Shown here in pieces: positions 9,088-18,087 of a DNA stretch of 64,000 nucleotides (position 1 is the first letter of the stretch; the number at the start of each line of letters is the position of its first letter). A program made the translations under genes and the position numbers. The notes under the pieces are model-generated. The model was not told the DNA's origin and ran no database searches. It was given only the letters and a program-made list of their open reading frames with translations. Source of the stretch: Cytophagaceae bacterium (GTDB lineage Bacteria; Bacteroidota; Bacteroidia; Cytophagales; Spirosomataceae); contig JAIXWQ010000009.1 of NCBI GenBank assembly GCA_027491195.1, forward strand, positions 310,001 to 374,000. Reading direction: 5' to 3'.

Positions 9088-9708
9088 ATGGAGCTATTTG
9101 ATTTCCCTTCTGATCCTTCTGTAAACCTGCTTCCAGGTGAAGGGATCGTGAATTATTATGGGAAATTGATGTCTGAGTCAGAAGCCACTACGATGGCACA
9201 AGCCCTGCTAGATCGCATCGAGTGGCGAAACGACGAAGCAGTCATTTACGGCAAACGCATCATCACGAAACGCAAGGTAGCTTGGTACGGTGAAGAAGCT
9301 TTTTCGTATACCTATTCGAACACAACGAAGACTGCCTTACCTTGGACACCTGAACTACTGTTTTTGAAAAACCTCGCCGAAAAACACTCTGGAGAAACCT
9401 ATAATTCCTGTCTTTTAAACCTGTACCACGACGGCTCCGAAGGCATGGCTTGGCACAGCGACGGCGAGAAAGATCTTCGAAAAAATGGAGCGATTGCCTC
9501 GCTTAGTTTTGGCGCAGAACGTAAATTCTGCTTCAAGCACAAGAAATCCGGAGAAAAAATCGACGTCTTTTTAGAAGCGGGAAGCCTACTCGTGATGAAA
9601 GGCGAAACCCAAACCCACTGGTTACACCGCTTGCCTCCCACCACAAAGGTGCATCAACCCAGAATCAATTTGACTTTCAGAACGATCGTCACAACCAGCG
9701 CTACATAA
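9088..9708 (+). CDS. AlkB-like 2-oxoglutarate/Fe(II) dioxygenase
   Basis: This 206-aa protein belongs to the AlkB family, which oxidatively removes alkyl groups from nucleic-acid bases. The iron ligands are the His and Asp of MAWHSDGEKDL plus the later His in QTHWLHRLP. The 2-oxoglutarate-binding pattern RxNxTFR is seen as RINLTFR near the C-terminus, which confirms that the frame is real up to its last 15 codons. It resembles the eukaryotic ALKBH2/3-like bacterial group. The 3' end overlaps the convergent acyltransferase gene by 55 bp. Confidence 0.9.
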   Translation: MELFDFPSDPSVNLLPGEGIVNYYGKLMSESEATTMAQALLDRIEWRNDEAVIYGKRIITKRKVAWYGEEAFSYTYSNTTKTALPWTPELLFLKNLAEKHSGETYNSCLLNLYHDGSEGMAWHSDGEKDLRKNGAIASLSFGAERKFCFKHKKSGEKIDVFLEAGSLLVMKGETQTHWLHRLPPTTKVHQPRINLTFRTIVTTSAT

Positions 9709-10496
9709 ACCGGGAAAGTGAAAAGCAAAAGGGCAAAAAGCACCGAGTCAAAAAAAACGGAGTCCTTCGTTTTCGCCGCTGCAAAAGCCCGAACGGGTAA
9801 ATAATAAGGCAGGGCAAAATAATACAAGAACCCTTTAGCGAACCCGGGATGCTCCGGCACTTTGATCAGGCGCTCCATCTTCTCAAAAACAACCGCATTA
9901 AATCGAACTCGATCCGTCGCCTCGACGATGGGTGTGGGCCACGATAAGTTTTCGAACGCCAGGTGAATTCCCTTTCCAAAAGCCGTAAAACTTGAATACC
10001 CAATCCCCGCAATCTGAACAATCGGGAATATTCCTTCTGCATGCGCGCTTTCCAAAATTCGGCTTGCCCCTTTTTTAAAGGGCTGTAATTCGTGGGTGTT
10101 TAGGCAGATTCCTTCGATGAAAATCAGTACAATTCCGTCGTTGCGGAGGCATTCTACCGCCTTTTGAAAGGTGCTGGCATTTAGATGCAGGTGCTCTTTT
10201 CCTTCTCTTTGGCGAAATACCGGAAGCATATTTAATTGCCTTAACAAGAACCCGAAAACCGGATTTCTAAACACGTCGCCTCGCGCTAAATAATTAATTT
10301 TTCGAGGATAAAGTGCACCGATAATGACGGCGTCTAAAAACGAATCTGGATGATTCACCACTAATAAAACCGGACCTTTCGTGTTCATCAATTCCGCATT
10401 TTTCACCACGATGGACGGGCAATAGATGCGCAGCGCGAATCGAACGAATATTTTTAGGAGAAAGATCAAGTAATTCTTTAATTTTAGTGCTCGCAA
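9654..10496 (-). CDS. PlsC-type 1-acyl-glycerol-3-phosphate acyltransferase-like
   Basis: This 280-aa membrane-associated acyltransferase has an N-terminal hydrophobic segment. Its catalytic box reads NHPDSFLDA, in which the His-to-Asp spacing is five residues (HX5D), as in the SCT1/GPT2-like and many Bacteroidota members, instead of HX4D. The second box is IFIEGICLN, in place of the usual FPEGTRS. A pair of C-terminal hydrophobic segments lies beyond residue 220. It probably acylates a lysophospholipid or related lipid. The last 55 bp overlap the convergent AlkB-like gene. The start faces the next gene across only 17 bp. Confidence 0.8.
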   Translation of the reverse strand: MRALKLKNYLIFLLKIFVRFALRIYCPSIVVKNAELMNTKGPVLLVVNHPDSFLDAVIIGALYPRKINYLARGDVFRNPVFGFLLRQLNMLPVFRQREGKEHLHLNASTFQKAVECLRNDGIVLIFIEGICLNTHELQPFKKGASRILESAHAEGIFPIVQIAGIGYSSFTAFGKGIHLAFENLSWPTPIVEATDRVRFNAVVFEKMERLIKVPEHPGFAKGFLYYFALPYYLPVRAFAAAKTKDSVFFDSVLFALLLFTFPVYVALVVTIVLKVKLILG

Positions 10497-10513
10497 GGTT
10501 TAAAAATTTTCGC

Positions 10514-11368
10514 ATGCAAGCAAGTTTTCTATCCGTGGTTTTAATGCCCATTGCCCTCGCCATCATCATGACTGGTCTGGGATTATCGCTAACGATCGCG
10601 GATTTCAAACGCGTGTATGAATACCCGAAAGCGGTTATAGTGGGCTTAGGCACCCAAATGATTCTGCTTCCTCTCATCTGCTATTTTATTGCCACCGGTT
10701 TGCATTTACCGGCTGAATTAGCGGTCGGATTAATGCTGTTAGCCGCCGCTCCAGGAGGGCCATCTGCGAACTTGTACTCGCACATCGCGAAAGGGGATGT
10801 TGCCTTAAATGTCACCCTCACGGCCTTAAACAGTATTTTATCGGTCATTTCTATCGCCTTCATCGTGAACCTTTCCATGAAACTTTTATTGCAGCAAGAC
10901 GCCTACGTTCCCTTGCAGTTTTCGAAGGTATTAGAGGTTTGTCTAATCGTGATTTTGCCCGTGTCGGTCGGCATGTTGATCCGGAAAAAGGCGCCTGAAT
11001 TTGCTGCACGGCTCGAGTCTCCGGTGAAAATTCTCTCCGCTATTTTCCTTGCCTTGATTATCGTTTTAGCGGGTTGGAAGGAGCGAGATCACTTGATGGT
11101 AGATATTCAAACTGTCGGTTTAGCTTGTCTTTTATTTAATGTGGCCTGTCTGTCGATCGGGTATTTTCTGCCGCGCTTATTGAATTTGGAGAAGAAGCAG
11201 GCGATCGCAATCGGGATGGAAATAGGCATTCACAATGGCTCTTTGGCCATTTTTATTGCGCTGAATGTGATCGGGAATGGAACGATGACGATTCCGGCTG
11301 TGGTCTACAGTATCGTGATGTTTATAACGGCGGCGATTTTTGGGTGGCTGGTGAACCTGCGCAACTAA
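10514..11368 (+). CDS. bile acid:sodium symporter family (BASS) transporter
   Basis: This is a 284-aa carrier with about nine hydrophobic segments. The BASS/SBF family signature is seen in AAAPGGPSANLYSHIAKGD, and the late crossing helix in GMEIGIHNGSLAI. I start it at the ATG at 10514 (MQASFL), because an upstream in-frame ATG at 10487 would overlap the divergent acyltransferase gene. Many bacterial members carry organic anions or pantoate-like acids; bile acids are unlikely in this setting. There is no clear operon partner. Confidence 0.87.
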   Translation: MQASFLSVVLMPIALAIIMTGLGLSLTIADFKRVYEYPKAVIVGLGTQMILLPLICYFIATGLHLPAELAVGLMLLAAAPGGPSANLYSHIAKGDVALNVTLTALNSILSVISIAFIVNLSMKLLLQQDAYVPLQFSKVLEVCLIVILPVSVGMLIRKKAPEFAARLESPVKILSAIFLALIIVLAGWKERDHLMVDIQTVGLACLLFNVACLSIGYFLPRLLNLEKKQAIAIGMEIGIHNGSLAIFIALNVIGNGTMTIPAVVYSIVMFITAAIFGWLVNLRN

Positions 11369-11378
11369 ACGAGCATAA

Positions 11379-11624
11379 CTAATCCGCAGACTCGGCACTA
11401 GCCCTTTTCTTTTCAATCTTCTTGATATTCCAAATATACAGCGTCTCCACCTTCGCTCTCGCCCACGGCGTTTTGCGCAAGAAAGTCAAACTGGATTTGA
11501 TGCTCGGATCACTCGCAAAGCAATTAATGCGAATCTTTTTCGCCATCTCCTCCCAGCCTAATAGATCGACTAGGTCGGTTAATATTTTCTCTAATGTGAC
11601 GCCGTGTAGTGGATCGTTGCTCAT
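11379..11624 (-). CDS. VF530 family (DUF2132) protein
   Basis: This small 81-aa protein begins [19 protein letters not shown] and contains [13 protein letters not shown] and [17 protein letters not shown], the pattern of the VF530/DUF2132 family. A member from Vibrio fischeri has a solved fold and was proposed to bind DNA; the role is not established. It is the last gene of the kdsC operon and overlaps the preceding gene by 4 bp. The basic C-terminal tail is ordinary for the family. Confidence 0.88.
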   Translation of the reverse strand: MSNDPLHGVTLEKILTDLVDLLGWEEMAKKIRINCFASDPSIKSSLTFLRKTPWARAKVETLYIWNIKKIEKKRASAESAD

Positions 11625-12142
11625 GAGGAAGGATTAGAAAACCAAGACGCATATTCCACATAATTATAGGCGGTGCGTTTGAAAACTTCGGCCGCGTCTG
11701 GGCTCACATCTTTTAAATATTTCGCAGGATTTCCTGCATAAATCGTTCCTGCTGGAACGCGGGTTCCCTGCGTGACAATGGCTCCGGCAGCAATAATGCT
11801 CCCTTCTTCTATGTAGGCATTGTCCATCACGATGGCCCCCATTCCGATGAGCACATTATCTTCGATAGTGCATCCATGTACGATCGCATTGTGAGCGATG
11901 GATACGTAATTGCCGATGGAAGTGACGGTTTTTTGGTAGGTACAATGTACCACGGCGCCGTCTTGAATATTGGAATAATCGCCGATGCGGATGGAGTTTA
12001 CATCGCCGCGAACGACCGCATTGAACCAAATGGTGCAATGTTTTCCGGTCTGCACATCGCCTACTACGGTGGCATTAGGAGCCACCCAATTGTCTTCTCC
12101 GAAGGAAGGGGAAACCCCTTTTACTGGTAAGATTAGGCCCAT
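11621..12142 (-). CDS. gamma-carbonic-anhydrase-like hexapeptide-repeat protein
   Basis: The protein has 173 aa and forms a left-handed beta helix of hexapeptide repeats (for example [36 protein letters not shown]). The His ligands of the gamma-class carbonic anhydrase zinc site are in place: [13 protein letters not shown]. The family (YrdA/CaiE/PaaY-like) holds zinc or iron, and carbonic anhydrase activity is proven in only some members. It overlaps kdsC by 10 bp and the VF530 gene by 4 bp, so all three are translationally coupled. Cytoplasmic. Confidence 0.88.
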   Translation of the reverse strand: MGLILPVKGVSPSFGEDNWVAPNATVVGDVQTGKHCTIWFNAVVRGDVNSIRIGDYSNIQDGAVVHCTYQKTVTSIGNYVSIAHNAIVHGCTIEDNVLIGMGAIVMDNAYIEEGSIIAAGAIVTQGTRVPAGTIYAGNPAKYLKDVSPDAAEVFKRTAYNYVEYASWFSNPSS

Positions 12143-12642
12143 TTTCCTTGTAGTTTAAGCACTTTTTTTTTTTTTTTTTTTACCGCGCCACGACCCCCAT
12201 TGAAGGGCGAAACGTATTTTACGACCTGGTGCAATTCGGGAATCGCATCGGCCGGACAGGTACTTAAAATATCCGGTCTTGACATGATTTTTAGATCTGC
12301 CATGTCGTCGCCCATGTAGAGGATTTCGTTTTCTTTAACGCCTAATTTAGGCAATAACTCCAGGTAGGTTTCTAATTTATCTTTGCCGCCTAGCCCGAAA
12401 TAGATGTGTTGAAACTTCAGGTTTTCTAAGCGTTTTTTGACTCCCGCATGACTTCCGCCGGTAATTACACACATCGTATAATTTGCCTCGCGCGCCTTTT
12501 CTAGTGCATAGCCATCGCGGATGTAGAAAGTGCGGAAATGTTCGCCCGTTTCGAGCACGTGTACATTGCCGTCCGTCATGACGCCGTCGATGTCAAAAAT
12601 GAAGACTTTTATATCGCTGAATAGGGAAAGTACGTTAGACAT
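12133..12642 (-). CDS. kdsC: KdsC-like 3-deoxy-D-manno-octulosonate 8-phosphate phosphatase
   Basis: This 169-aa HAD phosphatase (subclass C0, no cap) should dephosphorylate KDO-8-P for lipopolysaccharide core synthesis. Motif I is FIFDIDGVMTDG, motif II is VITGG, and motif III/IV is YMGDDMADL. The C-terminal tail, which in KdsC reaches into the neighbouring subunit, starts normally (SPFNGGRGAV) and ends normally (VLKLQGKW). Between them six lysines are encoded by a 19-base homopolymer (12163-12181), where relatives usually carry a mixed-sequence helix. The tract is either a real slippage-prone site or an assembly error. The gene overlaps the next one by 10 bp. Confidence 0.85.
   Translation of the reverse strand: MSNVLSLFSDIKVFIFDIDGVMTDGNVHVLETGEHFRTFYIRDGYALEKAREANYTMCVITGGSHAGVKKRLENLKFQHIYFGLGGKDKLETYLELLPKLGVKENEILYMGDDMADLKIMSRPDILSTCPADAIPELHQVVKYVSPFNGGRGAVKKKKKKVLKLQGKWA
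12163..12181. repeat. 19-base homopolymer inside kdsC
   Basis: There are nineteen T on the plus strand, read as A on the coding strand. The tract gives six consecutive Lys codons near the C-terminus of kdsC. A change of one or two bases would shift the frame across the coupled kdsC/gamma-carbonic-anhydrase junction. No other run near this length was seen in the window. Confidence 0.95.
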
Positions 12643-12694
12643 AGGGAGTATTTTGACCCAAATATCTGAATATTTTATGTATTTTTATCCCTTT

Positions 12695-15600
12695 ATGAAG
12701 AATACGTCGTCCCTATTTCGTGTCCTCTTTTTTCTGTTGGCTCTGTCTTTCAGCCTTTCCGCCCAAAAAATTCAGGTGGGACCTTATTCTTTACGGGTGA
12801 ACGGGACGCAACAGGAAAAAAATCACTGGGGTCCGTCTGAGGTTACCTACCGTGTCGCGAATGACAGTCTGGTTTTCCAGGTATCCGAATTTCTTTGGGA
12901 TGAAAAAACGAAAACGGCGCAAGCAAAAGGCGGCGAAATCCCCGGAGAGAAATTAGGGCACAAGAACGCGCGAATTCAGCTGGCTGCGATGCAATTCGAA
13001 CCGGCGAATGGCACATTGCGGATCATTTCGGCGGATTGGATTGAAGGCGATCAAACCAAAAACGGGGAGGGTTCCCTCACACTCAGAAAAAAAGACAAGT
13101 ATTTCAGTTTCGAATTTAGGGGCTCAGAGCCCACGACTTTTACAGGGGAAGCCTGGACAGCGGAAGGTGCACCTTATTTCAAGGATTTGCGTAAAGGACT
13201 GCGTAATGGCGTCCTGCGTTTTGGTAATCTAGGCGCGATGTCTGCTCCTTTGATTGCGTTTCTGCCGGATTCCACGATTCTAGTGCCCACGGGAAGGTGG
13301 ACGAGCCTTTTGAGTGAATCAGATTCGTTATGGCGGACGGAATTAACGGGCCAGTGGTATCCAAAGAGCCAAACTTTTCATTTTAAGAAACTACCCGGCG
13401 CCAGCAACCGCGCCTTGTTTGAGGATACTTTCCACGAGATGCGGATGTCGGTGGATTTAGGCGTCTTGCGGGTGAGGGAAAAACGCATTGATTTTTACCA
13501 AATTTCGGGCCGCAATCAAGTGCCCGCCTGGCTAGAATCGAAGGATTATTATAACGGCGGTCGCATCCAAGATTTGCAAGGGATGTTAACCTATAGCCCT
13601 ATGCGCATTCTCTACCGCTATTTAGTGGAGAATAAAGCCCAAAGCGCAACCATCGGCGACCTCGCCGTTTTAGTGAATCGCAAGCCGGAGCAACTAATTG
13701 CGGGTTTCCAATCCTTCGTGGAAGCGGGCTATATGCAAGTGGAGGGCGACGTTTACTCGTTCACGAATCAGGGCAAGCATTACGCGCGGGTGGCCTATGA
13801 GAAAAAGGATTTCGACACGTTTTATGCGGCTTCGATGGGCGATCGTTTGGACGCTGATTCGGCGTCGATCAGCCTGGATTTAGTCGACAAGAAATTGCGC
13901 ATCAGGGGGATTCAGCAGGTGATGATTTCGGATTCTTTGAAGGCAGAATTCATTCCTTACGATGAGGCTTTGACCTTCCAAAAAGGCCGCGATTTCAATT
14001 TCCCTGGCGAAATCAAGATTGGGGATTACCGTTTCCGTGGCCCCGATTTTGCCTTTAAATTCAACGATTTTACGGCGCAATTTTCGAAAATTGATTCGAT
14101 CACGTTCATTCCCAAAGGGCAATCCAAAGAGTTTGGAGGGCAATTCAGGTATGAATCTGGCTCCTTGATTCTAAGCGAACCGGGGAACAAATCGGGACGT
14201 TTTGGGGTGGCAGAATACCCTAAATTAATCATCCCTAAAGGCATGACCGCCCATTTCGACGAGTCCTGGCGCGCAAACGGAGTGTACGATACCACGCATT
14301 ATTTTAAAGTGCCTAGCATTACCCTAGATAGCTTAACGCAGAAGGCGCCCATTTTCGTGGGCAGCTTTCACTCGAAGGGACTTTTGCCAGTATTTACGAC
14401 ACAATTAGTATTGAAGCCGGACCAAAGTTTTGGCTTTACCTACCTCCCTAAAACACCACTTAAAATCTACCAAAACAGAGCGACCCTAACGACCACCGCT
14501 CCCATCGAAATGGACAAAAAAGGCTTGCACACCGCAGGCAACTTTTCCATCGAGGGTTTTCAATCGAGCACAAAGGAATCCTTCCTGTATCCAGATTCCT
14601 TAATCAGTATCGGTCTAGGCGGGAAACTAGGAGAGATGGCGAATAAAAAAGGACCTATCGCCACGCTGCCCGCACACCGCTTTGCTTGGTTGCCTCGCGA
14701 AGATTCCCTCGCGATTTATCCGGAGAAAAACTCCTTCGCCCTGTATGCAAATCAATTGCAATTAGAGGGGCCGGTGTGGATGCACAAAAAGCAGGTTTTC
14801 GGGAAAGGGGAGATTACATTGGGCGATGGCAAGCTGAAGTCCGAGCTTTTTTATTTCCAGCCAGCCACCTGGAAATCGAAGGAGGCAAGTCTGGCGATAG
14901 GGCTTAAAAAACCCGTTTTCCAAGCAGAAAAAATAGCCATTGAGGCCGCGCCAGGAGCCGTGAACCTCAACTTCAAACCGGTCGAGGAGTCGCCAGCGAA
15001 ACTACCTATCCAAAATTACACCACGACCTATTCAGGGGCGGTTTGGGAACAAAAAAACCAGAAAATCAAACTGACTAAGCCGGAATTAAGCTCGCTAGAT
15101 TCTGCCTCGAAAGCGGCCCCCATCGTAGCTAAGGCCGGTATATTAGACCAGGTTTCGGAGGTATTATCACTGGAAGGCGTAAAGGAAATTGAAATCGGTC
15201 CAGCCACCGTATATCCGGCAAAAGGACTGCTGGCGATCGCTAAAGGCGGACAATTCAAATCACTTACCGGGGCGAGGGCGACGGTGAATGGCCACGTTTT
15301 GGCAAACATCAACACCATCACCGCAAACGCACAGAAATTTACGGGAACGGCGAACTACCTGCTGCCCGTCGAAGGAAGCGACTCGCTGGTCATCCCCATG
15401 AAAAACTTCGACTTTCTGCCCGAAGGAATTCGCGCGGAGGCACGTTATATCGAAAAAACACCGCTAAAATTAACGGCCCATCAGGAATTCAAAGGCGACG
15501 TCTATTTCTTATCAGAGAAACCAAGTCTTGAATTCAAAGGCTCGATTCGCCCTTTATTAGGCACATTGAAGTTCAAAACTGCCTGGATCCCCTTTGCAAA

Positions 15601-16630
15601 TTCGAAAGGAATCGTGGTGAACGACGAGTTGAAAGACGAATTAGGTCGCTCCGTTACCGCCGGTATTTTCGTGAATGCGGATAACAAATTATACCCCTCT
15701 TTCTTAGGTCCGATGTCGAACGAAGACGATCCCGTTTTATTCAAAGCCGCGGGCGAAGTGACGGAGGCATCCGAAGTGTACAGCATCAAAAATGCGGAAT
15801 CTCAGATGCATTTATCGATTCCGAAAAAGCGAGTGGAAACGGACGGGATGGTCCAATTATTTACGGGGAATAAGCTGGTGAGGTCTTTTGGCAAGATTTC
15901 GATGTCCCTAGATACGCTGATTCCACGCATTGAATCCTGGTTAAGTTTGCAGTTCCAAGTACCGGTTCCTATCCTGGCGAAAATGGGCGATCGCATTGTC
16001 CGCTACAACTTAGACGAAGGTTTGCTGACGGCAGCGGCGGATGAGCCGGCTGATCGAGATGAATACTTGAAACGAGTAGAGCCGATTTTAGGGAAAAAGA
16101 TTCCAGAAACAACGAAGGCGCGGATGGATCGCGAGCATTTGGCTTTGGACAAAGTGGATCCAGACTTCGCCTCCATGATTAACTTCTCCTCCATTAAATG
16201 GGCCTGGTCGCCTAATTTGAGTGCTTTTTACTCGATCGGCGACTTGCCATTAATCAATGTGGGGCCGGTGGATGTGAATGCGACGGTGAAGGGTTTTATG
16301 GAGGTTATTAAGAAGCCTTCCAAAGAAGAGTTTTACGGCTATTGGGAATTATCCGAAGATCTTTGGTATTATTTCGCTTATTTTGAGGGCGAATTAGGGG
16401 TCTATTCCTCCGATAATGCGTTCCTTGCTACCGTTCGAGAGTCGATGAAGACACAGAAGAAAGGCGGTATCAAGGTAGTGGAGGCAGCTGCCGAAGAAAA
16501 GAATGCCTTTGTAAAACGCTTCAATGCGTATTATACACCACTTATTCCGGTGAAGAAGGCGCCAGTGAAAAAAGAACCAGTAAAGACAAAACCAGCCAAG
16601 AAAGGCAAAGAAAAGAGCGGTGGATTTTAA
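12695..16630 (+). CDS. large secreted protein of unknown function (1311 aa)
   Basis: I do not recognise a named family. The ATG at 12695 opens a good signal peptide (KNTSSLFRVLFFLLALSFSLSAQ); the open frame runs further upstream but overlaps kdsC on the other strand. Most of the chain is beta-rich, with repeated short strands and turns, as in large periplasmic or surface scaffolds. Around residues 300-350 a helical stretch (MRILYRYLVENK, VNRKPEQLIAGFQSFVEAG) resembles a winged-helix-like insert. The end is a Lys/Pro-rich tail (VKKAPVKKEPVKTKPAKK). It overlaps the acyltransferase gene by 11 bp and leads a four-gene coupled operon. Confidence 0.8.
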   Translation: MKNTSSLFRVLFFLLALSFSLSAQKIQVGPYSLRVNGTQQEKNHWGPSEVTYRVANDSLVFQVSEFLWDEKTKTAQAKGGEIPGEKLGHKNARIQLAAMQFEPANGTLRIISADWIEGDQTKNGEGSLTLRKKDKYFSFEFRGSEPTTFTGEAWTAEGAPYFKDLRKGLRNGVLRFGNLGAMSAPLIAFLPDSTILVPTGRWTSLLSESDSLWRTELTGQWYPKSQTFHFKKLPGASNRALFEDTFHEMRMSVDLGVLRVREKRIDFYQISGRNQVPAWLESKDYYNGGRIQDLQGMLTYSPMRILYRYLVENKAQSATIGDLAVLVNRKPEQLIAGFQSFVEAGYMQVEGDVYSFTNQGKHYARVAYEKKDFDTFYAASMGDRLDADSASISLDLVDKKLRIRGIQQVMISDSLKAEFIPYDEALTFQKGRDFNFPGEIKIGDYRFRGPDFAFKFNDFTAQFSKIDSITFIPKGQSKEFGGQFRYESGSLILSEPGNKSGRFGVAEYPKLIIPKGMTAHFDESWRANGVYDTTHYFKVPSITLDSLTQKAPIFVGSFHSKGLLPVFTTQLVLKPDQSFGFTYLPKTPLKIYQNRATLTTTAPIEMDKKGLHTAGNFSIEGFQSSTKESFLYPDSLISIGLGGKLGEMANKKGPIATLPAHRFAWLPREDSLAIYPEKNSFALYANQLQLEGPVWMHKKQVFGKGEITLGDGKLKSELFYFQPATWKSKEASLAIGLKKPVFQAEKIAIEAAPGAVNLNFKPVEESPAKLPIQNYTTTYSGAVWEQKNQKIKLTKPELSSLDSASKAAPIVAKAGILDQVSEVLSLEGVKEIEIGPATVYPAKGLLAIAKGGQFKSLTGARATVNGHVLANINTITANAQKFTGTANYLLPVEGSDSLVIPMKNFDFLPEGIRAEARYIEKTPLKLTAHQEFKGDVYFLSEKPSLEFKGSIRPLLGTLKFKTAWIPFANSKGIVVNDELKDELGRSVTAGIFVNADNKLYPSFLGPMSNEDDPVLFKAAGEVTEASEVYSIKNAESQMHLSIPKKRVETDGMVQLFTGNKLVRSFGKISMSLDTLIPRIESWLSLQFQVPVPILAKMGDRIVRYNLDEGLLTAAADEPADRDEYLKRVEPILGKKIPETTKARMDREHLALDKVDPDFASMINFSSIKWAWSPNLSAFYSIGDLPLINVGPVDVNATVKGFMEVIKKPSKEEFYGYWELSEDLWYYFAYFEGELGVYSSDNAFLATVRESMKTQKKGGIKVVEAAAEEKNAFVKRFNAYYTPLIPVKKAPVKKEPVKTKPAKKGKEKSGGF

Positions 16631-17420
16631 GAGTATAACTTTTTTAAAGAATTTTTTTGATTGCCTAGACCGCTGGGGTCTGGTGCGTCGCGATCCGTTT
16701 GGGAATCCGATCGGGATGAAACGCATTATCGTATTCATTTTAGGCTGGTTAACCTTTGCACGACTAAGTATTTACAATAAAACGGAAATTAAAGGCACCG
16801 AAAAAATTAAAGATTTGCCTCGTGAAGGCGTCTTATTCCTGTCAAATCACCAAACCTATTTCATGGACGTGATTTGCCTCTACCACATCTTTTTCTCTGT
16901 GAAATGGCGGATAAATAATAGCATCCGCTTCCCTTTCTACTTATTAGCACCTCGTTCTCGCCTATTTTATGTGGCGGCCACGGAAACAATGAAAGAAGAT
17001 GGTTTTCTGCCTCGTGTCTTCTCCTTAGCGGGTGCCATATTAGTGAATCGTTCTTGGCGTGCACACGGTCAGGACGTGAAACGTGAAGTGGATTTAGAAG
17101 CACAAACGAAAGTAGGAAAGGGCTTGAAATTCGGTTGGGTTATTAGTTTTCCACAAGGAACCACGCGTGCTTTTGCTCCCATCCGTAAAGGAACGGCGCA
17201 CTTGATTAAAGCGGAAAACCCTATTGTGGTCCCTGTCCAAATCAACGGCTTCAGACGCGCTTTTGACAAGAAAGGCTTCTTTTTGAAGAAACGCAACACG
17301 ACCCTTAGCGTAGAATTCAAGGACCCGATTCGCTTTAAAGAATCGGACACCATCGAAGAAATTTTACAGCGAATTTCGGACGAAACCGGCATTCCGATGG
17401 TTGATACAAATGCTCAGTAA
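16620..17420 (+). CDS. PlsC-type lysophospholipid acyltransferase
   Basis: This 266-aa protein carries the acyltransferase box as LSNHQTYFMDV (His and Asp spaced by five, HX5D) and the second box as FPQGTTRAF, where Gln replaces the usual Glu of FPEGTR. A later VPVQINGF segment corresponds to motif IV. It probably acts at the inner membrane on a lysolipid. It overlaps the preceding 1311-aa gene by 11 bp and recO by 11 bp, so expression is coupled. The 1311-aa neighbour may be an envelope partner; that is inference. Confidence 0.85.
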   Translation: MDFKSITFLKNFFDCLDRWGLVRRDPFGNPIGMKRIIVFILGWLTFARLSIYNKTEIKGTEKIKDLPREGVLFLSNHQTYFMDVICLYHIFFSVKWRINNSIRFPFYLLAPRSRLFYVAATETMKEDGFLPRVFSLAGAILVNRSWRAHGQDVKREVDLEAQTKVGKGLKFGWVISFPQGTTRAFAPIRKGTAHLIKAENPIVVPVQINGFRRAFDKKGFFLKKRNTTLSVEFKDPIRFKESDTIEEILQRISDETGIPMVDTNAQ

Positions 17421-18087
17421 AACACAAGGCATCGTTATTTCGTACATGCGGTACCGGGAAACCTCGATACTGGTAAATGTCTACACATCGGAATTTGGCA
17501 TTTGTTCTTACATCGAAAATGGGGTACGTTCTGCCAAAGCCAAGCACAAAATGGCCCTCTTCCAGCCGCTTACACAGCTTGACTTAGAGGTCTACCACAA
17601 ACCAGGAAAGGGCTTGCACCGCATCTCAGAGGCCAAATGTTCCTTTCCTTACCAAGCCATTCCCTTCGACATCGCGAAGTCTTCACTAGCACTTTTCCTC
17701 TCTGAAGTATTAAGCAAAGTCTTGAAAGAAGAAGAGGCGAACCCCGTACTATTTGAATTTTTATCCCAATCCTTGCAATATTTAGACCGGGCCTCCGAAC
17801 ACTTTGAGAACTTCCATTTGCAGTTCCTTTGGCAGCTCGCGTCCTTTTTGGGCTTCGGCGCTAGTACCTCCGCTGAATTTTACCAGCAACTAAAGGCCGC
17901 CGGCTGCATCGTTCCTACCTTCCAAGGATTGGATGCCTTGATTCAGGCTGATTATGGACATCCCATCGTGCTGCATCGGGCGGAGCGCAAAGAATTATTG
18001 GCGGGCATGCTAAATTATTACCAATTGCACATGGAAAATTTCGGAGAGATTCGTTCCTTGCAGATCCTACAAGAAGTTTTAGCCTAA
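17410..18087 (+). CDS. recO: DNA repair protein RecO
   Basis: The protein has 225 aa and is a RecO-type recombination mediator that helps RecR load RecA on SSB-coated DNA. The N-terminal OB fold shows the typical opening KTQGIVISYMRYRETSILVNVYT, and an all-alpha C-terminal part follows. The family's zinc-binding Cys cluster is not obvious here. I start it at the ATG at 17410 because the first codon of the longer frame, at 17401, is TTG. It overlaps the acyltransferase gene by 11 bp, and its stop shares one base with the ATG of the M61 gene. Confidence 0.88.
   Translation: MLSKTQGIVISYMRYRETSILVNVYTSEFGICSYIENGVRSAKAKHKMALFQPLTQLDLEVYHKPGKGLHRISEAKCSFPYQAIPFDIAKSSLALFLSEVLSKVLKEEEANPVLFEFLSQSLQYLDRASEHFENFHLQFLWQLASFLGFGASTSAEFYQQLKAAGCIVPTFQGLDALIQADYGHPIVLHRAERKELLAGMLNYYQLHMENFGEIRSLQILQEVLA

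Noticed and set aside
10294-10677. Minus-strand frame spanning the acyltransferase/BASS junction
   Set aside because: Overlaps two well-supported genes and resembles no family.
12530-12694. Upstream extension of the 1311-aa gene
   Set aside because: It runs through kdsC on the opposite strand and hides the signal peptide starting at 12695.
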